DNA of 15,318 nucleotides. Origin: Oscillospiraceae bacterium (lineage in GTDB: Bacteria; Bacillota; Clostridia; Oscillospirales; Acutalibacteraceae). Below the pieces are notes generated by a model. It did not search any database and had not been told where the DNA came from. It was given only the letters and a program-made list of their open reading frames with translations. The position numbers and the translations under genes are program-made. Position 1 is the first letter of the stretch. Each line of letters starts with the position of its first letter. This document shows positions 1 to 7,300 of the stretch, piece by piece. The stretch covers positions 1-15,318 of the forward strand of contig JAFLUO010000039.1 of assembly GCA_022508705.1 (NCBI GenBank), written 5' to 3'.

Positions 1-241
1 TCGGCACGCCTAAAATACCGATGATAGAGATAATTAAGAGCACATATAATGCGATTTTAACAAAGCTTAATGCAAATGTCTTGACAGATGCATCCATTTT
101 GTCGAGCATCTTGCTCTTCTTGAGCAGTTTCAAAACTGCATCAATAAGAACTTTACCGACAACAAGTACGATGACAGCAAAAACAATTTTACCGCCCACT
201 GCAGTGGCTAATGCAGCTAAAGAATTAATAATAACTTCCAT
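1..241 (-). CDS. MscS-family mechanosensitive channel, N-terminal part (cut by window edge)
   Basis: This is the first 80 residues of a small-conductance mechanosensitive channel-like membrane protein, read on the minus strand from an ATG at 241-239; the rest lies outside the window. The translation begins MEVIINSLAALATAVGGKIV and shows one hydrophobic segment (about residues 15-32), a short basic stretch (KLLKKSKMLDKMD, about 41-53), then a second hydrophobic segment (about 60-80). This layout is typical of short MscS proteins, in which such channels release solutes on hypo-osmotic shock. A strong ribosome binding site (AAGGAGAAA, complement of 247-255) and a good promoter (281-309) support the start. 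It reads divergently from the cluster to the right and is probably ordinary flanking chromosome. The pore-lining helix and the beta domain are not visible here, so the family call rests on the N-terminus alone. Confidence 0.75.
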   Translation of the reverse strand, partial: MEVIINSLAALATAVGGKIVFAVIVLVVGKVLIDAVLKLLKKSKMLDKMDASVKTFALSFVKIALYVLLIISIIGILGVP

Positions 242-280
242 TTGAATTTCTCCTTATGTATTTTTTATTTTAGTGTTTTT

Positions 281-309
281 AGTATACATATTTTTTCCAA
301 AAAAAGCAA
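281..309 (-). promoter_or_regulatory. Promoter of the MscS-like gene
   Basis: On the minus strand, a -35 TTGCTT (complement of 304-309) and a -10 TATACT (complement of 281-286) are separated by exactly 17 bp, with an extended TATG just before the -10. The start codon lies about 40 bp downstream of the -10 hexamer. Confidence 0.65.
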
Positions 310-336
310 GAGTCTAATCCATAATCCTTTGTAAAA

Positions 337-364
337 TTGTATAAATCTTGATATGATATATAAT
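337..364 (+). promoter_or_regulatory. Promoter for the truncated methyltransferase stub
   Basis: TTGTAT (337-342) and a consensus -10 TATAAT (359-364) are separated by 16 bp. They are followed by GGAG (371-374) and an ATG at 382. The promoter and ribosome binding site look intact, although the gene behind them stops after 24 codons. Confidence 0.5.
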
Positions 365-381
365 ATAACCGGAGTGATATT

Positions 382-456
382 ATGCTTGAAAAAATGGACG
401 TGTTTTTTGAGAACAGACCACATATATTTAAAGAAAACACCTTTGAGTCTACCTAA
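382..456 (+). pseudogene. Truncated start of a class I SAM-dependent methyltransferase-like gene
   Basis: An ATG with GGAG eight bases upstream opens a 24-codon frame beginning MLEKMDVFFENR and ending in TAA at 454-456. From memory, MLEKMD.FF..R is a frequent opening of small class I methyltransferases in Clostridia. After about residue 12 the sequence (PHIFKENTFEST) no longer resembles that family, and no methyltransferase motif follows. I infer a gene cut after its first dozen codons, with the cluster to the right in place of its body. It could instead be a genuine short leader peptide, since promoter and ribosome binding site are good. The family call rests on very few residues. Confidence 0.4.
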
Positions 457-498
457 TGGATATTAAGATTACAATAAGTGTTTCACTTGATTCTATGC

Positions 499-529
499 AC
501 CATATATGGTACAATATTTGGCATAAAAT
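499..529 (+). promoter_or_regulatory. Operator-promoter 1 (WYL regulator operon)
   Basis: The perfect palindrome ACCATATATGGT (499-510) is followed 13 bp later by the -10 TAAAAT (524-529). It is the most symmetrical of four copies in the window, all with the same 13-bp spacing to a -10 (others at 4329, 10302 and 13580). Unlike the others it has no TGn before the -10. The expected transcription start is near 536, which would put the GGAGG ribosome binding site (536-540) at the very 5' end of the mRNA. Its place in front of the WYL gene suggests autoregulation. Confidence 0.75.
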
Positions 530-547
530 CATGTTGGAGGAATCAGA

Positions 548-1549
548 ATGGAAAGCTTAGAGCCCAAAAAACTCGCATTGATACGAATTTTACAGATATT
601 TCAAAAATACAGCGACTGTAATCATCACTTAAAGCAAGAGGATATTGCCCGTCACTTAGATGAGGATTACGGTATTGTAATCGAACGCAAGGCTGTCAGC
701 CGTAATATTTCTCTGCTGAGAGAAGCAGGTTTTGAAATCGAGTCTACGCGCGCGGGAAGTTATTTAGACGAGCGGGATTTTACGGATGCGGAATTGCGAA
801 TCTTAATTGACGGTGTACTTTCGAGTAAGCATATTGCTGCAAAATATTCAAAGGATTTGATTGATAAGCTTTGTGCACTTTCCAGCAAGTATTTCCGTTC
901 TCATGTGGGGCACATTCACACGGTTGGTGATTGGGATAAAACCGAGAATAAAGATTTATTTTATAATATTGAAATTGTAGATGAAGCAATAGAGCAGAAA
1001 AAGCAGATACGCTTTGATTACAATAAGTACGAAGCGGATAAAAAGTTTCATAAGACTCTAACACATCGTGCCAGCCCGTACCAGTTAATTCTGCATAACC
1101 AAAGATATTATTTGATGGCTCGGAACGAATACTGGAAGAGTATTGCGTACTACAGACTTGACCGCATTACGAATATGAGTATTACGGATAAAAAACTTGA
1201 ACCGATAACAACGGTTGAAGGGTACGAAAACGGTATCAATTACAAGGAGATTTCAACTGCTTTGCCGTATATGTACACCGATAAACCCGAGCAAGTGGAG
1301 TTTATTGCGGAATCCCATATTGTTGACCAAATTATCGACTGGTTTGGCAAGGACATTAGAATTAGCAAATACGGCGACGATGACAAGCAAGTCAAGGTTG
1401 CTGTAAAAGTCAGTCCTATGGCAATGGAACATTGGGCAATGCAGTATATAAATTATGTGAGAATAGTGTCTCCGCTGTCCCTTGTGGAAAAAATTAAAGA
1501 TGATCTGCAAAAAGCCACTGATAGATATGAAGTTACTTTGAAAGGATAG
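548..1549 (+). CDS. WYL-domain transcriptional regulator
   Basis: This 333-residue protein is a probable DNA-binding regulator of the HTH-WYL family. Residues about 8-72 form a winged helix-turn-helix (QEDIARHLDEDYGIVIERKAVSRNI region, then a wing at STRAGSY). Residues about 138-215 form the WYL domain, with the core signature degenerated to YYL within NQRYYLMARNE (185-194) and ending in AYYRLDRI (200-207). Residues about 240-330 form the C-terminal WYL-associated extension. Length and order match repressors such as CapW and BrxR, which control CBASS and BREX defence loci; WYL domains are thought to sense nucleic acid or nucleotide ligands. The start is set by TTGGAGG at 534-540. It is first in an operon with the UDG-like gene 6 bp downstream. 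A palindrome in its own promoter recurs at three other promoters here, so I infer it is the local regulator, acting on itself too. Whether it represses or activates cannot be told from sequence. Confidence 0.9.
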   Translation: MESLEPKKLALIRILQIFQKYSDCNHHLKQEDIARHLDEDYGIVIERKAVSRNISLLREAGFEIESTRAGSYLDERDFTDAELRILIDGVLSSKHIAAKYSKDLIDKLCALSSKYFRSHVGHIHTVGDWDKTENKDLFYNIEIVDEAIEQKKQIRFDYNKYEADKKFHKTLTHRASPYQLILHNQRYYLMARNEYWKSIAYYRLDRITNMSITDKKLEPITTVEGYENGINYKEISTALPYMYTDKPEQVEFIAESHIVDQIIDWFGKDIRISKYGDDDKQVKVAVKVSPMAMEHWAMQYINYVRIVSPLSLVEKIKDDLQKATDRYEVTLKG

Positions 1550-1555
1550 ACGACA

Positions 1556-2356
1556 ATGACGACTGCTGAATATAAAAGAAAATTGAATGAGGTGTATGCC
1601 AATTTTTACGGTACAGACACACCACAGTGCAAATACTGTGAGGAAACTCGAAAAAAATTTGCAAACAAATGCAAGTATTCATTTGATCGTGCTAAGGTCG
1701 GAGGCCAATATGGTGAAGATCCCCGGATACCGAGGATCATGATGGTAGGCTTAGAAAGCAAACACGCCGACAAACAAGACTATATCATTCAGGAAATCGA
1801 GACACCGAGCAGATCCGCCTCTAATGCTCATTACCGTGGCGCACGGTACGTTTTAGCTTACTTACTGAGTACTTTTTACCGAATGGATACGCCCAAAAGT
1901 ACGTCCAGTGCCAATCTTCATGACTATGAATTTATGACAGAGAAATATGTACTTACTAACTTATATAAATGCGCCTTCGGTGAACCGAATCAGGTCAGAA
2001 ATCTATTTCATTTTGATGATATGAGGCGGTACTGTCAGGAATTGTTTTTTGCTGAAATAGAGGCGGCTGAACCGGATGTAGTGGTGATTCAGGCGGTTAA
2101 TAACCACCCCGAAAACTTTTGGGCCAACATTTTGGAGCGCTTTTCTGATGGCAAAGAGAATTGTCTCATAGGCGACGGTAAATACAATCGGACAAGTGCG
2201 TATAGGATGCGTCTCTCCTCGGGTCAGCCATTTTTAATGATTTTTACATATCACGGAGCTTGGCCGCCATTTGCTGGAAAACGGTATCTTTCTACGTTAA
2301 ATACCATACTTGATGCTGCGATTGCAGAGTTGAAAGAACGTTTCTGTATTGATTGA
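1556..2356 (+). CDS. Uracil-DNA-glycosylase-superfamily-like protein with probable Fe-S cysteines
   Basis: This 266-residue protein resembles Fe-S uracil-DNA glycosylases (families 4 and 5). Cysteines 25 and 28 near the N-terminus, then C139 and C160, follow the family layout C-x2-C ... C ... C; C39 is an extra cysteine. The region YVLTNLYKCAF (131-141) matches the family's TN-x-VKC segment and is followed, as expected, by a cysteine (160), a helix and EAAEPDVVVIQA (169-180), like the usual LIxPKxIVxLG. The usual first motif (GEAPG) appears changed to VGLESKH (64-70). H233 in TYHGAWPP could stand for the usual His of the HP motif. Fold and cluster ligands therefore look kept, while the active site is unusual, so substrate and even catalysis are uncertain. 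It starts 6 bp after the WYL gene, with AAAGGA at 1541-1546, so the two are cotranscribed. Confidence 0.6.
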   Translation: MTTAEYKRKLNEVYANFYGTDTPQCKYCEETRKKFANKCKYSFDRAKVGGQYGEDPRIPRIMMVGLESKHADKQDYIIQEIETPSRSASNAHYRGARYVLAYLLSTFYRMDTPKSTSSANLHDYEFMTEKYVLTNLYKCAFGEPNQVRNLFHFDDMRRYCQELFFAEIEAAEPDVVVIQAVNNHPENFWANILERFSDGKENCLIGDGKYNRTSAYRMRLSSGQPFLMIFTYHGAWPPFAGKRYLSTLNTILDAAIAELKERFCID

Positions 2357-2366
2357 AAAGAGCATA

Positions 2367-2669
2367 ATGCAAAATTATCTATTGGAACATGTTGCTTATG
2401 ATAAAAATAAATATAGCATAGATTTTCCGTTAAAAGATGATGAAAAGATTGATAAGCATGTGCTCTTGAAAATAATTTCCAAAGAATCCAACATGGCTGT
2501 CGCATGGATTTGTGTAGCCACAAACCTGTATCTTGTAGCGAAAAAAGTAAAGGATAAAGAAGCTACGATGTTAAACGGAGAACGGTTGTGGAGTAATGAG
2601 TCGTCTGAGGAAAAGATTGAGATTGATGAATGGCTCACCAATATTATAGATGAGAATATCGATCGATGA
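2367..2669 (+). CDS. Small unrecognised protein, third gene of the WYL operon
   Basis: I do not recognise this protein of 100 residues. It begins MQNYLLEHVAYDKNKYS and is mostly charged, with one more hydrophobic stretch near residues 40-60 (MAVAWICVATNLYLVAKK) and an acidic C-terminus (EEKIEIDEWLTNIIDENIDR). The stretch is too short and interrupted for a confident membrane helix; buried beta strands are as likely. I chose ATG 2367, ten bases after the UDG-like stop; a TTG at 2349, overlapping that gene by 8 bases, would add six residues. The ribosome binding site (GAAAAG) is weak in both cases, suggesting translational coupling. Its place suggests a partner of the UDG-like protein or of the WYL regulator, but this is context only. 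Confidence 0.6.
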   Translation: MQNYLLEHVAYDKNKYSIDFPLKDDEKIDKHVLLKIISKESNMAVAWICVATNLYLVAKKVKDKEATMLNGERLWSNESSEEKIEIDEWLTNIIDENIDR

Positions 2670-2695
2670 GTTTTTATTACAATATGGTTGCGTGA

Positions 2696-2737
2696 CTAAC
2701 TACAGATATAAGCAAGTATAGAAATATCTGTTGTTAG
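2696..2737. repeat. Large imperfect inverted repeat between operons
   Basis: Two 14-base arms, CTAACTACAGATAT (2696-2709) and ATATCTGTTGTTAG (2724-2737), pair with one mismatch around a 14-base spacer. The right arm is not followed by a run of T, so it is a poor intrinsic terminator. It sits 26 bases after the small protein gene and 36 bases before the AAG-like gene. It may be an operator for the downstream pair, or an mRNA hairpin. It does not resemble the 12-bp site found at the four other promoters. Confidence 0.55.
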
Positions 2738-2773
2738 CAATATTTAGTATATTTTAACAAAGGAGATTTTAAA

Positions 2774-3505
2774 ATGGAAGAATTAAAAAAACTGATTGTC
2801 GAACAGCTGGAAAAAGCAACCGATCAAAATGAGCAAATTCGGATTTTACAGGAAATCAATAAAACATTATTGATGAAATATGTTATTCAAATCGGTGATT
2901 TAACGATTGAGCCTTTATTGGTTGAGACGTATTATTACTGCAAAGAGAAATTTGAAGATAAATCCGTGCATGCAGCTTATAGTGAAAGCGATGCACCAAC
3001 GTATAAGTTAGCTCGTGAACGTCAAAAGAATAAATTCGGGGAGTTGTATGTACATTATGGATGTAAAGATGGTATAGATATTGTTTTGTCAAATGGTGAC
3101 TACTATCTTTCGATTCTTATAAAGAATGCTTTAGTCAACCAAGAGTTTAAAAAACAGTGTGCAATATCTGAAACGATCTGCAATAAATGCGATACATGCA
3201 GTGAATGCGATAAGGGATTAAAATGCAAATATTATGGTGAGAATGTGCTGAAAAAGAAAATATCCAATATAGATAAGGATATTGTTTTCTTTGCAAGAAA
3301 AGGTATCAAGGGAGATTTTGCAGACAAAGGACTTGCGGCCTTGCCCTTAGATGAGATCAGAAAATATTCATTTACTCCTGGAGAAAGTGCAACAACAATT
3401 ATAACAAACTATATAAAGGGGCAACTTAAAATTGGACGTGCGGACGAGGAAAAACTTAAAGAACTTTCAAAAGGAATTGTGGCATGGAAAAGGTTTGGGT
3501 CATGA
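2774..3505 (+). CDS. Alkyladenine (3-methyladenine) DNA glycosylase-like protein with cysteine-rich insert
   Basis: This 243-residue protein is a probable distant relative of AAG/MPG-type 3-methyladenine DNA glycosylases. IEPLLVETYYY (45-55) resembles the family's VETEAY segment; H66 lies where the conserved His follows; FGELYVHYGCKDGIDIVLS (88-106) resembles the GxLYVYxxYGxxxCxN strand pair; and YYLSILIKNAL (110-120) resembles AVLIRALEP. Key residues differ: catalytic Glu (Glu125 in human AAG) aligns with Tyr53, the Asn after YG with Asp102, and the Arg of LIRA with Lys117. Residues 129-151 hold six cysteines (129, 136, 139, 142, 145, 151), a possible metal site absent from classical AAG. 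Residues 1-35 look like a helical extension. The start follows a strong AAAGGAG (2759-2765). It lies one base before the deiminase gene, so they form an operon. It could bind bases without excising them, or use another chemistry; the relationship is my reading by eye. Confidence 0.45.
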   Translation: MEELKKLIVEQLEKATDQNEQIRILQEINKTLLMKYVIQIGDLTIEPLLVETYYYCKEKFEDKSVHAAYSESDAPTYKLARERQKNKFGELYVHYGCKDGIDIVLSNGDYYLSILIKNALVNQEFKKQCAISETICNKCDTCSECDKGLKCKYYGENVLKKKISNIDKDIVFFARKGIKGDFADKGLAALPLDEIRKYSFTPGESATTIITNYIKGQLKIGRADEEKLKELSKGIVAWKRFGS

Positions 3506-3506
3506 T

Positions 3507-4313
3507 ATGCTCTATTTCTCCTATCTTTTAAAAACAGACTGTACATACAAAACTGCGGCGGACAATTTGTTCGCCGCACTTGATTTATTTAATATAAAAT
3601 ATAAATTTATATCTAACACAAAAGATATTTGGGTGCGGGATTTTATGCCCGTAAAGCTCAGATCAGGCAGATTTATTTCATTTCAGTATGAGCCGAGTTA
3701 TTTGCGAAATTATCCGGAACTCAGAACCGATTACCGTAAAGATATTTCACATAAGCAGAAACTCACCGCTATCACCTACTCTAATATCAACCTTGACGGT
3801 GGAAATGTTGTTTTTTCCCCTTCTAAACAAAAGGCTGTTATCAGCGACAGAGTATTTTACGAAAATCCGGAATATTCGGCTAAAGAGCTCGTCGAAGAAC
3901 TTGAAAAGTTATTAGAAGCAGAAGTTATTATCATTCCGTCGTTGTCTATGCGATATGACATGACAGGCCACGCTGACGGAATGGTTAGATTTTTAGACGA
4001 AAATACTGTTCTCGGCAACCGTGTAACAGGCAAATATACTTTTGAAAAAAGAATCGCATCCGTCTTGCAAGGTCACGGTATCAATACAATCCTATTCCCC
4101 TACTTTGACGGTAAAGGAATCAGCGCCGAGGGCTGTTATCTGAATTATTTGGAAACCGATTCACATATCTTTCTGCCGACTTTCGAAAACGAAATGGATT
4201 GTGAGGCCAACGATTTAGCAGAAAAAATATTTCCAAAAACAGTTGTGCCTGTCTGTATCTCCTCAATAGCAAGGTACGGCGGAGGACTGAACTGTATAAG
4301 TTGGGAAGCATAA
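3507..4313 (+). CDS. Short agmatine deiminase / PAD_porph-family protein
   Basis: This 268-residue protein belongs to the guanidino-modifying deiminase family of agmatine and bacterial peptidyl-arginine deiminases, which hydrolyse a guanidino group to a ureido group with release of ammonia. Expected active-site features are present: IWVRDFMPV (41-49), NLDGGN (95-100), GHADGMVRF (154-162) and the C-terminal nucleophile region GGGLNCISW (258-266) with Cys263. The family is usually about 330-370 residues; here the N-terminal part with the usual tryptophan-rich opening is missing, though the barrel's catalytic units seem complete. I chose ATG 3507, one base after the AAG-like stop, with GGAAAAGG upstream (3486-3493); an in-frame TTG at 3432 would overlap that gene by 74 bases and is less likely. 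The substrate may be agmatine or another guanidino compound. It is cotranscribed with the AAG-like gene and lacks its own promoter. Confidence 0.8.
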   Translation: MLYFSYLLKTDCTYKTAADNLFAALDLFNIKYKFISNTKDIWVRDFMPVKLRSGRFISFQYEPSYLRNYPELRTDYRKDISHKQKLTAITYSNINLDGGNVVFSPSKQKAVISDRVFYENPEYSAKELVEELEKLLEAEVIIIPSLSMRYDMTGHADGMVRFLDENTVLGNRVTGKYTFEKRIASVLQGHGINTILFPYFDGKGISAEGCYLNYLETDSHIFLPTFENEMDCEANDLAEKIFPKTVVPVCISSIARYGGGLNCISWEA

Positions 4314-4328
4314 ACATATATGTAATGT

Positions 4329-4359
4329 ACCAATTTTGTCCAATTAACTGTGATATTAT
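4329..4359 (+). promoter_or_regulatory. Operator-promoter 2 (helicase-MoxR-VWA operon)
   Basis: ACCAATTTTGTC (4329-4340) is followed by a 13-bp gap and the -10 TATTAT (4354-4359), preceded by TGA as an extended -10. This is the least symmetrical copy of the shared 12-bp site, with a weak right half (GTC for GGT). No good -35 hexamer is present; the site covers that position. Transcription would start near 4366, about 22 bases before the ATG, leaving room for the AAGGAG at 4375-4380. No intrinsic terminator is visible between the deiminase gene and this promoter, so readthrough is possible. Confidence 0.7.
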
Positions 4360-4387
4360 GATAGGGATTTCATAAAGGAGCGGTTAT

Positions 4388-7300
4388 ATGAGTGACAAAT
4401 TAAATGACAAGACCTTTGAGCAGTTGAGCATTGCTGACATTTTGAATATGTCAAATGATGCGGGGAACATACTTTCCAGCAAAGAATTAGATGATGCTAT
4501 CGGCAAGCTGCAAAAATTGCAGGCACAGGTAAAGAGCCGTGAGGAAGCTGAAAAAAAGGAACGTGAGCGTGAGGAACGCCGGCGAAAGGAGCTTGAAGAA
4601 AAAGAGAAGAAAGACGCTCATATCCGTGAGGTTACCTGCATGGATTTGCCGCTTAGTTGGGAGAATGTCTTTAATACCGATGTTCGTGCACAGGGCGTAC
4701 ACACAGAAAGCGTTTCGGACGCACTCGTTTTGAGTCTTAACACACTTGGCAAGGTAGATATTGAATACATATCCTCAATTACAGGCATTTCGTACAAAGA
4801 AGTAATCGGTTCGCTGAGAGGCTCAATATATCAAAATCCGCAAACCTGGGGTGAATGCTTCTACAAAGGATGGGAAACCGCTGACGAATATCTTTCAGGC
4901 AATCTTATGCGCAAGTGGCAGGCAGCAAATGCTGCAAACATTAAATACAAAGGGTATTTTTTTGATAATTTAAAAGCTATTGAAGCCGTATTGCCGCCGA
5001 CTGTGTCCACGAAGGATATTTATGTAACGCTCGGCTCCCCGTGGGTGCCGGCGGATATTATAGACGATTTTATTAGTCATCTTTTCGAAGGAAATTGCCG
5101 TGCATTTTGGAGATTTGATTTTGATGTAAGGCACGACGAAATTACGGGCACTTGGGAAATCCCCTATAAAACCCGTTACGGTCACTGCGTAACAGATACT
5201 AAAACATATGGCACCGATAGAATCGAAGCGCTGTATATCCTTGAACGGACACTGAATATGAAAAGCGTTGCCGTGACGGATGAGGTGCAGTGTTTAACTA
5301 ATAAATCCGGTAAAAAGCGTGTGATAAATAAAGATGAAACTGTACTCGCTATTGAAAAACAGCAAAAGATGATTGCGGAATTTCAAAAATGGGTGTGGGA
5401 AGACGAAAATCGTAAAGAACGGCTGGAGACGATATTTGAAAACAAATTCAGCTGCGTGCGCCACCGTATTTTTGACGGCTCGTTTTTAGATTTCCCGACA
5501 ATGTCGCCTGATATACAGCTTTATCCATATCAAAAGAATGCTGTTGCACGGATACTTTTCTCACCTAATACACTGCTTGCTCACGATGTGGGAAGCGGCA
5601 AAACCTATGTGATGATTGCTGCCGGTATGGAATTGCGACGTATGGGGCTTTCAAAGAAAAACCTTTACGTAGTGCCCAATAATATTATAGGACAGTGGCA
5701 AGATATTTTCCGCACAATGTATCCGTCTGCCAAATTGCTCACCGTAGAACCGAAATCCTTTACACCGACTAAACGCAAAAAGATGCTTGAAAAAATACGG
5801 GATGAGGAATTTGACGGTATTATTATGGCATACAGCTGTTTTGAGCAAATTCCCATTTCGCAACATTTTTTTATAAATCAGCTCAAAGATACACAGGAGC
5901 TCATTGAAGAAACGGCGTATGATTTCAGGAAAAATACAAAAAAACTGCAAAAACAAAATGAGAAAATTACAAAGCAGCTTGCAGAACTGACAGCCACCCT
6001 GAATGTACTGTCAAACGATGTCTATTTTGACGAGTTGGGCATAACCCGCCTTTTTGTGGACGAAGCCCACAATTATAAAAATGTACCTATCGAAACAAAA
6101 ACAGATAAAGTATTAGGCGTTAAAAGCGACGGTTCAAAAAAATGCGCCGACATGCTGGACAAAGTCCGCACGGTGCAGAAAAACGGCGGTGGAGTTGTAA
6201 TGGCAACAGGTACTCCCATCACAAACTCTATAACCGATGCATTTATTATGCAGAAATATTTGCAAAACGGGGAACTGGCACTGCTTGATATGCAAAATTT
6301 TGACAGCTGGGTAGGTATGTTTGCCGAGCAAGTGACCGAATTTGAAATAGACGTAGACACTCAGAGCTACAGGCTTGCTACTCGTTTTTCAAAATTTCAC
6401 AATTTACCTGAGCTGACTTCTCTCTTTTCGCAGATAGCAGATTTTCATCAGCTTGACAAGAATAACGGTATTCCCGATTTTGACGGATATTCAGATTCGT
6501 TGATTGCCAAAACAACGGAGTTTGCCGATTATCTTAACGACATATCCGACCGTGCCGACGCTGTGAGACACGGATATGTACCGCGAACAATAGACAACAT
6601 GCTGAAAATTACCACAGACGGTCGTAAAGCGGCACTTGACCTGCGGCTTGTTTCACCGTCAGCCGTATTTACCTATCAGTCCAAGGTGGCTCGGTGTGCT
6701 GAGAATGTGTTTAATATATATCAAAGAACCGCAGGTACACAACTTATATTCTGCGACACTTCAACGCCGAAAGCAAGCTTTAATATCTACGACGAAATGA
6801 GACAACTGCTTACCCGTTTGGGTATTCCCAATGAGAAAATCGCCTATGTTCACGATGCCACAAGCGAAATCAAGAGAAATCAGTTATTTGATATGGTACG
6901 TAAAGGTGTTATCCGTGTACTAATTGGCTCAACCTTTAAGCTGGGGCTCGGCGTCAATGTTCAGGACAAGCTGATTGCCGTTCATCACTTAGACGTGCCG
7001 TGGCGTCCTGCGGATATGACGCAAAGAGAAGGACGAATTTTACGTCAGGGCAATGAAAACAAAAATGTAGAAATCTTCCGTTATATCACCGAAGGCAGTT
7101 TTGACGCCTATTCCTGGCAGCTTCTTGAAACAAAACAACGTTTTATTACCGGACTGCTTTCAGGCTCATATACAGAACGTGACGGTGGGGATATTGAAGA
7201 CACCGTGCTGAATTACGCCGAGGTAAAGGCTCTTGCCGTGGGAAATCCCCTTATCAAAAAGCGTGTGGAAACAGCAAATGAACTTTCACGCTATCTCACT

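Noticed and set aside
21..245. Plus-strand 74-codon reading frame at the left edge
   Set aside because: It is the shadow of the MscS-like gene on the minus strand, which has the promoter, ribosome binding site and membrane segments.
3432..3506. Longer deiminase start at TTG 3432
   Set aside because: It would overlap the AAG-like gene by 74 bases and has no ribosome binding site; the added residues do not match the missing family N-terminus.
4314..4323. Palindrome ACATATATGT after the deiminase gene as a fifth operator
   Set aside because: It lacks the ACC/GGT ends and is not followed by a -10 at 13 bp; it is simple AT-rich symmetry.
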